Source: Novosphingobium sp. 17-62-19
GTDB lineage: Bacteria; Pseudomonadota; Alphaproteobacteria; Sphingomonadales; Sphingomonadaceae
NCBI RefSeq assembly: GCF_002256775.1
Contig: NZ_NCII01000090.1
Span: 1-34,890, forward strand
Direction of reading: 5' to 3'
DNA length: 34,890 nucleotides
The notes under the pieces were generated by a model that saw nothing but the letters and a program-made list of their open reading frames with translations, did not search any database and was not told where the DNA came from. Every line of letters starts with the position of its first letter. Position 1 is the first letter of the stretch. A program made the position numbers and the translations under genes. Positions 8,390 to 15,136 of the stretch are shown in pieces.

Positions 8390-8719
8390 ATGAGTCAGAT
8401 CACGGTAATTTCAGGCCCGGAGCGGCGGCGAGTATGGACCGACCAACAGAAGCGTGAGTTGGTCGCGGCTGTTTCGGCGCCCGGGGCGAACGTGGCGGAG
8501 ATTGCCCGCCGTGCTGATCTACGGCCGAACCAGATCTACAGATGGCGACGGCAGATGGGGCAGGCAGCGCAGAGCTTTGCAGAGGTGCAGGTGCAGCCCG
8601 ATCCAGCGCCGGTGAGCGGATCGTCGATCATCGTGGAGTTCGAGCGGGCGATCGTACGCATCCCCGCTGGCGCATCACCTGGGTTGGTGTCGGCAGTGCT
8701 CCGGTCGATCAAGCCGTGA
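8390..8719 (+). CDS. tnpA: IS66 family accessory protein TnpA
   Basis: This 109-residue protein has an N-terminal helix-turn-helix of the IS3/IS911 OrfA kind: RRVWTDQQKRELVAAVSAPG, then VAEIARRADLRPNQIYRWRRQ. It is followed by a short C-terminal part with SSIIVEFERAIVRIPAGAS. This is the usual first gene of IS66 elements and probably binds the ends. The stop overlaps the GTG start of tnpB by 3 of 4 bases (GTGA), so tnpB translation is likely coupled. Confidence 0.9.
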   Translation: MSQITVISGPERRRVWTDQQKRELVAAVSAPGANVAEIARRADLRPNQIYRWRRQMGQAAQSFAEVQVQPDPAPVSGSSIIVEFERAIVRIPAGASPGLVSAVLRSIKP

Positions 8720-9063
8720 TCCCAGTTCCCTCCGGCGTCCGGATATGGATCGCGACCGGGCATACCGATATGAGGAAGGGCATGCGATCCCTGGCCCTGC
8801 AGATACAGCAGAGCTTCAGGCGTGATCCCCATGCCGGTGATCTTTATGTCTTCCGAGGGCGCCGTGGCGACCTGTGCAAAATCCTGTGGCATGATGGCAT
8901 TGGCATGTCGCTCTATGCCAAGCGCCTGGAGCGCGGGAAGTATATCTGGCCATCGGCTGTAGACGGGGTGATTGCCATCTCCGCCTCCCAGTTGGCTTGC
9001 ATGCTGGAGGCGATCGACTGGCGTAATCCGCAAGCGACCTGGCGGCCGACCCTGGCCGGATAA
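8716..9063 (+). CDS. tnpB: IS66 family accessory protein TnpB
   Basis: The 115-residue product begins at GTG 8716 as VIPVPSGVRIWIATGHTDMR and continues with MRSLALQIQQSF, DLYVFRGRRGDLCKILWHDG and SLYAKRLERGKYIWP, all hallmarks of IS66 Orf2 (TnpB). The frame is open further upstream to 8542, but that portion lies inside tnpA and shows no family resemblance. TnpB is required for transposition together with TnpA and TnpC, though its biochemical role is unclear. Confidence 0.92.
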   Translation: MIPVPSGVRIWIATGHTDMRKGMRSLALQIQQSFRRDPHAGDLYVFRGRRGDLCKILWHDGIGMSLYAKRLERGKYIWPSAVDGVIAISASQLACMLEAIDWRNPQATWRPTLAG

Positions 9064-9110
9064 TCAATGTCGGAGAGCTAAAAAGCTAGAGATTCCGGTG
9101 CTTTTCTGCT

Positions 9111-10516
9111 ATGCCTTTGGGCATGGGTGACGCGGCGCAAGCAGAGATCCAGAGCCTTCGCGCGCAGCTCGCCGCAGCCCAGGCGGTCGCCGCTGAAGTG
9201 GCCCGCATCAAAGCCATCAACGCCGACCTGGAAGCCCGTAACGCCCTTCTCGAACTGCAGAACGAGAAGATGCGCCGCACTCTTTTTGGCCAACGCTCCG
9301 AGCGCACGCGCCATCTGCTCGACCAGATGGAACTGACCTTCGAGGAGTGCGAGACCGCTGCCAGCGAAGATGAGCTTCTGGCTGCCCTGGCAGCGGCGAA
9401 GACCAACGTCGCACCGTTCGAGCGCAAGCGGCCCGCCCGCAAGCCCTTGCCCGAACATCTTCCACGCGAACGCGTCGTCATCGCCGCGCCCGATGCCTGC
9501 CCCTGCTGCGGCTCGGATCGGCTGTGCAAGCTGGGTGAGGATATCACCGAGACACTTGAGGTCGTGCCGCGCCAGTGGAAGGTGGTCCAGACCGTGCGGG
9601 AGAAGTTCTCCTGCCGGGATTGTGAGAAGATCACCCAACCGCCGGCGCCTTTCCACGTCACGCCCCGCGGGCTATTTGGCCCCAGCTTCCTGGCGATGCT
9701 GCTCTTCGAGAAGTTCGGTGCGCATCAACCGCTTAACCGCCAGCGTGATCGCTACGCCCGGGAAGGCGTCGACCTGAGCCTTTCCACTCTGGCCGATCAG
9801 GTCGGCACCTGCACCGCCGCGCTGATGCCGCTCTATCTGCTGATCGAAGCCCACGTCCTTGCTGCCGAGCGATTGCATGGCGACGATACAACGGTGCCAG
9901 TGCTGGCCAAGACCAAGACCGATACGGGCCGGATCTGGACCTATGTTCGGGATGATCGACCTTTTGGCGGACCGGCACCGCCCGCAGCGATCTTCCATTA
10001 TTCCCGGGACCGGCGGGGCGAGCATCCTGTGGGCCATCTGCGCGGTTGGAGAGGCATTCTTCAGGCTGATGCCTATGCTGGCTATAATGCCCTGTTCCAT
10101 GGCGACCGCCTGCCGGCGCCGCTGACCCGCGCCCTTTGCTGGAGCCACGCGCGCCGTTATTTCTTCGAGCTGGCCGATATCGCCGCGCAGCTCAAGAAGC
10201 GCCGCAAAAAGGCCGTCATCTCGCCGTTGGCAGTGGAGGCGGTCCGCCGCATCGATGTGATCTTCGACATTGAGCGCGCCATCAACGGCAGACCGGTACA
10301 GGAGCGCCACACCCTTCGACAGGAACTCAGCGCACCTCTGGTTGCCGATATGGAAGAATGGATGCGCGACAACCGGTCAAAGCTATCGAAGAACAGCGAT
10401 GTGGCCGAGGCTATGGATTATATGCTCAAGGCATGGCCTGCATTTACCGCCTTCCTCGACGATGGCCGCATCTGCCTGACGAACAATGCGGCGGAACGGG
10501 CGCTCAGAGGCATTGC
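9111..10516 (+). pseudogene. tnpC: IS66 transposase TnpC, 5' portion (interrupted)
   Basis: The first 468 codons encode an N-terminal coiled coil (LRAQLAAAQAVAAEVARIKA and onward), a zinc finger (CPCC at about 125, then FSCRDC), and the IS66 DDE catalytic domain. HGDDTTVPVL and LQADAYAGY supply the two Asp and NNAAER the Glu (Glu462). The cassette interrupts codon 469, six codons past that Glu codon. The C-terminal 73 residues resume at 13102. The frame happens to stay open through the cassette to 12860, but everything after Ala469 is antisense to the recombinase and not transposase. The rejoined gene would encode 541 residues, the normal length. Confidence 0.93.
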
Positions 10517-10530
10517 AACGACCGATTCAT
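10502..10530. other. Left recombination site (att) of the serine-recombinase cassette
   Basis: Transposase sequence ends at ...GGCATT, followed by the dinucleotide GC (10515-10516), which is also present at the right junction (13102-13103). Ten bases inside the cassette lies TCAT (10527-10530), mirrored by ATGA (13088-13091) at exactly the same distance inside the right end. Large serine recombinases leave a 2-bp shared core, as seen here. Confidence 0.75.
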
Positions 10531-10544
10531 ACTACACCTCCTCT

Positions 10545-12614
10545 TCAAATGTCCGGAAACAGGGACTTTTGGTTTTCCATTTTGATGCGACACGGGCCTC
10601 TGTGACGCGGGAACTGGGTCACTTCGTCCTTTTCCAGGTCCGTGGCTCGGATTTGGTGCGGCGCATCGGGTACAACTTGCTCGGTAGGGAGCACGCCCTC
10701 CTTGATCAGTCGACGGACCCGATGGGCAGTAACCCCAAGCTTTTTGGCGGCTTCGGTCAGCGTGAGCCACTCTCCATTCTTTTCGGCGGATCGGTAGCCG
10801 TGGATTTTGTGGACAGTGCGCAGCGAGCCGACACGGCGCGCTGTCCAGGTCTTGCCTTGTCCGGTTTGCATTCCCATCCGGTTGAGAGTGGCGGCAATGT
10901 CTGCATCGGACCACCGGGTGGCCATGGAGCGGATGATGGCAAGGGCGGCTTCGGGCGTACTCTGGCCATGTTCGCCTGCTTTGGGTTTGCGAATGCGCAG
11001 CTGAGAATGTTGGCCACCTTTCCAGTGGATCGTCAAAATGACTTCACGTTGCTCTTCATCGACATCAGCGATGATATCGGTCACGAGCGTGCGGAGGAGC
11101 TGCTGACGACAACGCATGTCGACGTTAGGCGAGCGCCAAGCGGTCTCCAGGTCGGTGGCAATGCCAGCAAAATCGGGCGCCGGCGCGGCCAGATCGATTT
11201 GTCGCGCTTGGGCCAAACCCGCTTCATAGGCTTCAACACGCCTGAGCGCTGCTTCCCAGCTATTCTCAAGTTGGGCAGCGATCAGGCGGTTATCAGGGTC
11301 GCAGGCAGCATAGCGACGTTCAGCGAGAGATGCCTCGTATCGGGCTTGCTGCAAGTCCAGCTCCACCATGCGGTGCCGTTCTTCCAGATTATCCCGATGC
11401 GCCCGATCAGCTTCCATTGCGGCCTCGATCGCCATCGGCGTCACGGCTCTCAATATCTCTTTGCCTATGGCAGGGTCGATGCGAGATGCGCCAAAAGTCA
11501 TGCATCGTGGCTTGGCCAGCATCTGGTTGATACGTTCGCAGCGGTAATAGGGATGACCCGGAGGCCGGCCCGAATAGACAACGCCCAACCGTCTTCCACA
11601 TCGGCCGCAGGTGAGCAGGCCCGCGAGCAACGCGCGGCCACCACGACCCGACTTGATGCCGCCCTTCTGTCCGAACGCGTTGACGGCGATATGGCTCTGG
11701 TTCCTCTCAAACTCACTCCAATCGATATAGCCTTCGTGATGATCCTGGAGCAGCACTTCCCACGTTCCAAAGGGCTTGCTGTGGCCGTAACTTTTGCGTG
11801 CCCTGCCATCGACAATCTCGGTTCGCTTCTCGCTTTTACCATAGACATAGACCCCAGCGTAGAAGGGGTTCTTCAGGATCGAAATAACGCTTCGATAGCG
11901 AACCGGCACCCAGTCGAAGGACACCGTTTTGCGGCCGTCAGAAGGGCGGGGAAAATGGAAATTGTCAGCTGTCAGCGAAATCAGCACCTGGCGGGCGCTG
12001 CCAAGCTCGCGGAAACGCGAAAAGATGAGGCGGATCGCCTCCTGTACCCGGATATCGGGATCCAGCCCCAGGCCGTATTCGCGGTGCCAGATATAGCCGA
12101 TCGGAACACTGAGGCGCAGTTCTCCCCGCCTTGCCTTGGCGCGCGCCGCGTCAAGCATGCGTGTTCGCAAAATGCCAAGCTCAAACTCGCTGATGCTGCC
12201 CTTCATGCCCAACAACAATCGATCGTTTGGTCGACAGGGATCGTATACCCCGTCGAGATCGATCACGCGCGCTTCAACCAGGCCACACAGCTCCAAAAGG
12301 TGGTGCCAGTCCCGGCCATTACGGGAAAGGCGCGATGCGTCCAAGCAAAGCACCGCGCCAACCTTGCCCGTGCACAGGCCGCTGACCAGTCGTTCGAAAC
12401 CGGGGCGGTCGACAGTGCCGCTGGCGGTCCGACCAAGGTCATCGTCGATCACCTCGACATCGTGAAATCCCCAGCGTCGCGCAACATCGACAAGCTCATA
12501 TTGTCGGCGCTGGCTCTCCAGGTTGTTCTGGACCTGACCCGGGGTCGACTGTCGGACATACACCACAGCTTTGCGCTTGAGCACCGTGACTGGAAGGAGA
12601 TCATTGCCCGTCAT
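10545..12614 (-). CDS. Large serine recombinase with zinc ribbon, coiled coil and C-terminal helix-turn-helix
   Basis: The 689-residue protein opens with a resolvase/invertase catalytic domain: VVYVRQSTPGQ with nucleophile Ser23, and CLDASRLSRNGRDWHHLLEL. A recombinase domain follows, then a zinc ribbon (LLTCGRCGRR then YYRC...KPRC). A coiled coil around NLEERHRMVELDLQQARYEA comes next, and finally two C-terminal DNA-binding segments, one (LTEAAKKLGVTAHRVRRLIK) like excisionase/MerR helix-turn-helix. Such enzymes join attP to attB and may need a partner protein to excise. ATG 12614 has AAGGAGG seven bases upstream. It overlaps the 61-residue gene by 14 bases. The extra C-terminal HTH is less common and could direct the choice of site. 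Confidence 0.93.
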   Translation of the reverse strand: MTGNDLLPVTVLKRKAVVYVRQSTPGQVQNNLESQRRQYELVDVARRWGFHDVEVIDDDLGRTASGTVDRPGFERLVSGLCTGKVGAVLCLDASRLSRNGRDWHHLLELCGLVEARVIDLDGVYDPCRPNDRLLLGMKGSISEFELGILRTRMLDAARAKARRGELRLSVPIGYIWHREYGLGLDPDIRVQEAIRLIFSRFRELGSARQVLISLTADNFHFPRPSDGRKTVSFDWVPVRYRSVISILKNPFYAGVYVYGKSEKRTEIVDGRARKSYGHSKPFGTWEVLLQDHHEGYIDWSEFERNQSHIAVNAFGQKGGIKSGRGGRALLAGLLTCGRCGRRLGVVYSGRPPGHPYYRCERINQMLAKPRCMTFGASRIDPAIGKEILRAVTPMAIEAAMEADRAHRDNLEERHRMVELDLQQARYEASLAERRYAACDPDNRLIAAQLENSWEAALRRVEAYEAGLAQARQIDLAAPAPDFAGIATDLETAWRSPNVDMRCRQQLLRTLVTDIIADVDEEQREVILTIHWKGGQHSQLRIRKPKAGEHGQSTPEAALAIIRSMATRWSDADIAATLNRMGMQTGQGKTWTARRVGSLRTVHKIHGYRSAEKNGEWLTLTEAAKKLGVTAHRVRRLIKEGVLPTEQVVPDAPHQIRATDLEKDEVTQFPRHRGPCRIKMENQKSLFPDI

Positions 12615-12786
12615 CGCTGGCCTCCTTCGCCGCGACGCCGGCTGCGGCCATCAAGAGGGTCGCCAGCCTGGCAACAACGGCGCTTCGCTGCGCCTCGCTC
12701 AGGCCTCGCATCTGCGGCGTATCGAGCGGCATGCTCAGCTGCTGGGTCAGCATCGGTAGCGACGAGGGTCGTGGTAGTGCCTTCAT
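12601..12786 (-). CDS. Small cassette protein of 61 residues, unknown function
   Basis: The predicted product begins MKALPRPSSLPMLTQQLSMP and has a helical segment (SEAQRSAVVARLATLLMAAA). The frame is open to 12858, but ATG 12786 is strongly preferred because AGGAGG lies seven bases upstream. The stop overlaps the recombinase start by 14 bases, implying coupled translation and joint work with the recombinase, possibly as a directionality factor or subunit; this is inference only. No family was recognised with certainty. The well-placed ribosome site and overlap support it being real. Confidence 0.65.
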   Translation of the reverse strand: MKALPRPSSLPMLTQQLSMPLDTPQMRGLSEAQRSAVVARLATLLMAAAGVAAKEASDDGQ

Positions 12787-13069
12787 GGCGCGCCTCCTGG
12801 ATGGCCGTGAGTCCATCCGTCGAAGTCTGCCTGAAACCGCGATCGGTAAGCAGTCCATGAAGCTCTACAAGCCCAATCACCGCAACGCGCGGTTCGCCCA
12901 TCTCCATGTCGGCGCACAACGCCCTGTCCAGCATCCACTCTGCGACCTGGATGATCTCACCCGGCCTGATCTCTACCCGGATGATCGCGCCATTGGCCCG
13001 GTCCTCGCGGCCTTCATGCCGAAAACGACCGCCGTAATATGGATGCCAGCGATAATGAAACTCTACCAT
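12611..13069 (-). CDS. Cassette protein of about 152 residues, DUF5372-like N-terminal part
   Basis: It starts at MVEFHYRWHPYYGGRFRHEG. The aromatic HPYYGGRF pattern and the following strands (AIIRVEIRPGEIIQVAEWML) recall the small DUF5372 proteins found beside recombinase genes, although this match is from memory. The middle part PRVAVIGLVELHGLLTDRGF looks folded. The last ~55 residues overlap the 61-residue gene in another frame and look low in complexity, so the true C terminus is uncertain. The frame also extends upstream to 13120, but those codons lie outside the cassette in tnpC. It is the promoter-proximal gene of the three. Confidence 0.55.
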   Translation of the reverse strand: MVEFHYRWHPYYGGRFRHEGREDRANGAIIRVEIRPGEIIQVAEWMLDRALCADMEMGEPRVAVIGLVELHGLLTDRGFRQTSTDGLTAIQEARHEGTTTTLVATDADPAAEHAARYAADARPERGAAKRRCCQAGDPLDGRSRRRGEGGQR

Positions 13070-13087
13070 CTGCCCGACATGGGCAGA

Positions 13088-13117
13088 ATGACCCTGCGAT
13101 GGCCCTTGGAAGAAAAT
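13088..13117. other. Right recombination site (att) of the serine-recombinase cassette
   Basis: Cassette sequence ending CTGCGATG meets GC (13102-13103) and then CCTTGGAAGA of tnpC. ATGA at 13088-13091 mirrors TCAT at the left end, each ten bases from the GC. Joining the two cassette ends gives an attP candidate with partial two-fold symmetry (7 of 14 positions per half). Confidence 0.72.
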
Positions 13118-13323
13118 CATGGCTCTTCGCTGGGTCAGACCGCGGCGGTCAGCGCACCGCCTTCATGCTGAGCCTCATTGGCACGGCGAAGCTCAACGAT
13201 ATAGATCCCCAGGCTTGGCTAGCCGATGTGCTCAGCCGCATCGCCGACATCCCCCAGAACCGTCTCCAAGAACTGCTGCCATGGAATTGGCGAGCCGCCG
13301 AATATCAACGCGAAGCCGCCTGA
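13102..13323 (+). pseudogene. tnpC: IS66 transposase TnpC, 3' portion (separated from its 5' part)
   Basis: The frame encodes ALGRKSWLFAGSDRGGQRTA and then MLSLIGTAKLNDIDPQAWLADVL and LQELLPWNW, the conserved C-terminal domain of IS66 transposases, ending with a stop at 13321-13323. Upstream of 13102 the frame enters the cassette. ATG 13099 could in principle start it, but it lies in cassette DNA and has no ribosome site. Confidence 0.9.
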
Positions 13324-13326
13324 TCC

Positions 13327-13348
13327 GCGGCCTTCACCGAATGCTTAC
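13327..13348 (-). repeat. IS66 right terminal inverted repeat
   Basis: Read on the minus strand from 13348 it begins GTAAGCATTCGGTGAAGGCC, the typical GTAAGC tip of IS66 ends, and matches the left end at 16 of 22 positions. It starts three bases after the tnpC stop. Confidence 0.9.
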
Positions 13349-13356
13349 ATTGATTT
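13349..13356. repeat. 8-bp target-site duplication, right copy
   Basis: ATTGATTT is identical to 8283-8290 and directly abuts the right terminal repeat. Confidence 0.92.
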
Positions 13357-13400
13357 TGACATTTGCATCCCCTGTCGGTTGGGATGGGTCTGCAAATGTC

Positions 13401-13486
13401 AAAATCGTAAAATCCACTAGAATCAAAAGCTTCTAGTGGTCCGAAAATCGTAAAATCCACTAGAATCAAAAGCTTCTAGTGGTCCG
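13401..13486. repeat. Tandem direct repeat, two exact 43-bp copies
   Basis: 13401-13443 and 13444-13486 are identical. Each copy holds the small palindrome CCACTAGAA-TCAAAAGC-TTCTAGTGG. The 43-base period equals one 33-base box plus the 10-base spacer, so the tandem repeat is the signature of box 2 amplification. Confidence 0.92.
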
Positions 13487-13549
13487 AAAAGATTCTGACA
13501 TTCGAACGTCGCCTAACCTTATACGGTACCGAATGTCAGAATCGGACCA

Positions 13550-14986
13550 CTAGCGGAATGGCGGCTCGTTGAACGCGCGCAGCTTGCGGCTGTGCAGGCG
13601 CGGGCCTTCCTTGCGGAGCAAGTCGCACGCTGTTGTGCCGATGGCGAGGTGGGCGGCGATGGCCTCTTCATAGAAGCGGTTGGCCTGCCCTGGCAGCTTG
13701 ATTTCGCCATGCAGCGGCTTGTCCGAGACGCAGAGCAGGGTGCCGTAGGGCACGCGGAAGCGATAGCCCTGTGCGGCGATGGTGGCGCTTTCCATGTCGA
13801 TGCCGACGGCGCGTGAGAGCGACAGACGACGTGCGGAGTGCGAATAGCGCAGTTCCCAGTTGCGGTCATCGGTGGTGACGATGGTGCCTGTGCGCATACG
13901 CCTTTTCAGGTCAATACCGCCTGCGCCCGACACCATTTCAGCCGCTTGTTGCAAGGCAACCTGCACTTCGGCGATGGCAGGGATCGGGATTTCCGGCGGC
14001 AGGACCGGATCGAGCACGTGATCATCACGCAAATACGCGTGGGCGAGCACATAATCGCCGATCTTCTGCGTGGGGCGCAGCCCGCCGCAGTGGCCGATCA
14101 TCAGCCATGCTTCAGGCCGCAGTACGGCCAGGTGATCGCAGATGGTCTTGGCGTTGGATGGGCCGACGCCGATGTTGACCAGCGTGATGCCCGACTTGTC
14201 CGGCGCGACGAGGTGATAGGCTGGCATCTGGTGCCTTCGCCACGCGGTGTCTGACAAGCGGGCGCGGGCATTCTCGGTGCGGGCATCTAGCGACAGACCA
14301 CCGGCACCGGTCAGCGCGACGTAGTTTTCACCATCGATCTGCAAGCCTGCCCAGTCGACGAATTCGTCAACATAGCGATGGTAGTTGGTGAACAGGATGT
14401 AGCGCTGGAAATCTTCGATCTGCGTGCCCGTGTAGTGGGCGAGGCGCGCGAGGCTGAAATCCGTGCGCAGGCCATCGAACAGGGAGAGTGGCAGTGGCCC
14501 GTCGCCCACATTGTATTCGCCATCGGCGATCTCGTCACCGATATGGGCAAGCTCGGTTGTGGGGAAATGCTTGGCCAGTTCCTGTGGGCTGACCCTGCCA
14601 ATCTGCGCGCCATAGGCACCGTCAAGAACGTAGGGGAAGGGGATTTCCTGCCGGGAGCGGCCAACTTCGATGTTGACGTTGTAGGAACTGGCAATGAGTT
14701 CGATCTGTTCGGCAAGGTAGTCTGCAAATAGACTGGGCCGGGTAACAGTGGAAGCGTAGTCGCCCCGTTGGGTGAGACGGCCGAAAGCGCGGCCTGTGGC
14801 CTCATTGCGTGGTTCATCATCCAACCTGATGCGCAGTTCCGGGTAACAGTAACTGCCATCGTGCCGCTTGTCCGGTGAAGGCGCGGTGCCGGTGTTTGCG
14901 TAAGTCGCTATGTCATCGCGGAGTTGAGCAACGGCGCTGTCATAGAGACGGGTAAGTTCGGCGAGGATCGTTTCAGTTGTAGCCAT
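13550..14986 (-). CDS. amn: AMP nucleosidase
   Basis: This 478-residue enzyme hydrolyses AMP to adenine and ribose 5-phosphate in the cytoplasm. The N-terminal part is the AMP nucleosidase-specific domain. The C-terminal part is a nucleoside phosphorylase-like fold with GPSNAKTICDHL, GHCGGLRPTQKIGDYVLAHA, the ribose-binding GIDMESATIAAQGY and the base-recognising Asp in CVSDKPLHGE. The frame extends to 15046, but ATG 14986 (MATTETILAELTRLYDSAVA) matches the family start. The stop codon at 13550-13552 lies inside the last bases of palindromic box 3, so the repeat provides the gene's end. It is divergent from the exported amidohydrolase gene. Confidence 0.93.
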   Translation of the reverse strand: MATTETILAELTRLYDSAVAQLRDDIATYANTGTAPSPDKRHDGSYCYPELRIRLDDEPRNEATGRAFGRLTQRGDYASTVTRPSLFADYLAEQIELIASSYNVNIEVGRSRQEIPFPYVLDGAYGAQIGRVSPQELAKHFPTTELAHIGDEIADGEYNVGDGPLPLSLFDGLRTDFSLARLAHYTGTQIEDFQRYILFTNYHRYVDEFVDWAGLQIDGENYVALTGAGGLSLDARTENARARLSDTAWRRHQMPAYHLVAPDKSGITLVNIGVGPSNAKTICDHLAVLRPEAWLMIGHCGGLRPTQKIGDYVLAHAYLRDDHVLDPVLPPEIPIPAIAEVQVALQQAAEMVSGAGGIDLKRRMRTGTIVTTDDRNWELRYSHSARRLSLSRAVGIDMESATIAAQGYRFRVPYGTLLCVSDKPLHGEIKLPGQANRFYEEAIAAHLAIGTTACDLLRKEGPRLHSRKLRAFNEPPFR

Positions 14987-15096
14987 TGGGAAACATGTAG
15001 CGTGCCTTCCTTGCGGTGCAAAGACATTGGCAGCGCCAATCAGCATTGCTCGACAAACTAGAGATTTAACCGGCTTGCCAGTCCCGTTCCTTCATA

Positions 15097-15110
15097 TGAT
15101 AACGTTGTCA
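15097..15110. promoter_or_regulatory. LacI-family-like operator upstream of the amidohydrolase gene
   Basis: TGATAACGTTGTCA is a 14-base palindrome with one mismatch and a central CG step, the form of many LacI-type repressor sites. It ends 26 bases before the amidohydrolase ATG in the divergent gap with amn. No LacI-type regulator is encoded in the window, so the regulator is unknown. Confidence 0.4.
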
Positions 15111-15136
15111 AAATCGTAAGTGAAGGAGCCTGAACG

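Larger units (their letters stand above)
10515..13101 (-). mobile_element. 2,587-bp serine-recombinase cassette inserted in IS66 tnpC
   Basis: The borders follow from rejoining tnpC: ATT + GCC CTT across the shared GC restores Ile-Ala-Leu in the family motif LRGIALGRK. There is no longer target duplication than the 2-bp GC, as expected for serine recombination rather than DDE transposition. The cassette holds three minus-strand genes (152-residue protein, 61-residue protein, 689-residue recombinase) and no other payload. The recombinase stop lies 28 bases from the left border, so nearly the whole length is coding. This is a minimal self-moving unit opposite in direction to its host gene. Confidence 0.85.
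8291..13348 (+). mobile_element. IS66-family insertion sequence interrupted by a serine-recombinase cassette
   Basis: The element spans 5,058 bases with inverted ends and a perfect 8-bp duplication. Subtracting the 2,587-bp inner insertion leaves 2,471 bases, the normal size for a three-gene IS66 element (tnpA, tnpB, tnpC in order on the plus strand). tnpA and tnpB are intact. tnpC is split, so this copy should not transpose on its own, although it could be mobilised by another copy. It lies in the convergent intergenic gap between the YbjN-like gene and amn, inside a palindromic repeat. The intact duplication suggests a fairly recent insertion. Confidence 0.94.
13349..13553. repeat. Array of palindromic boxes (right half of box 1, box 2, box 3)
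   Basis: Each box opens TCTAGTGG and closes CCACTAG(A), and consecutive boxes are separated by the same 10 bases, ATCAAAAGCT (13422-13431 and 13465-13474). Box 1 (8275-8290 continuing at 13357-13421) has inner arms GATTTTGACATTTGCA and TGCAAATGTCAAAATC. Box 2 (13432-13464) is a short 33-base form. Box 3 (13475-13553) has perfect 14-base inner arms at 13491-13504 and 13530-13543. The layout resembles BIME/REP-type palindromic clusters. It fills the gap between convergent genes and may end transcripts from both sides. Confidence 0.82.

Noticed and set aside
12787-12858. Upstream extension of the 61-residue cassette gene to 85 residues
   Set aside because: The AGGAGG site is correctly placed for ATG 12786, and the extra residues look unstructured and basic.
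10518-12860. Continuation of the tnpC frame as a 1,249-residue protein
   Set aside because: Beyond codon 468 the residues have no transposase similarity and are antisense to a clearly coding recombinase, so it is not annotated as one gene.
13039-13323. 94-residue plus-strand gene starting at 13039
   Set aside because: The first 21 codons are cassette DNA; only the part from 13102 is coding-like, as the displaced TnpC C terminus.
13401-13486. Possible CRISPR-like direct repeats
   Set aside because: There are only two abutting copies without unique spacers, and no cas genes. They are explained by palindromic boxes plus a constant spacer.
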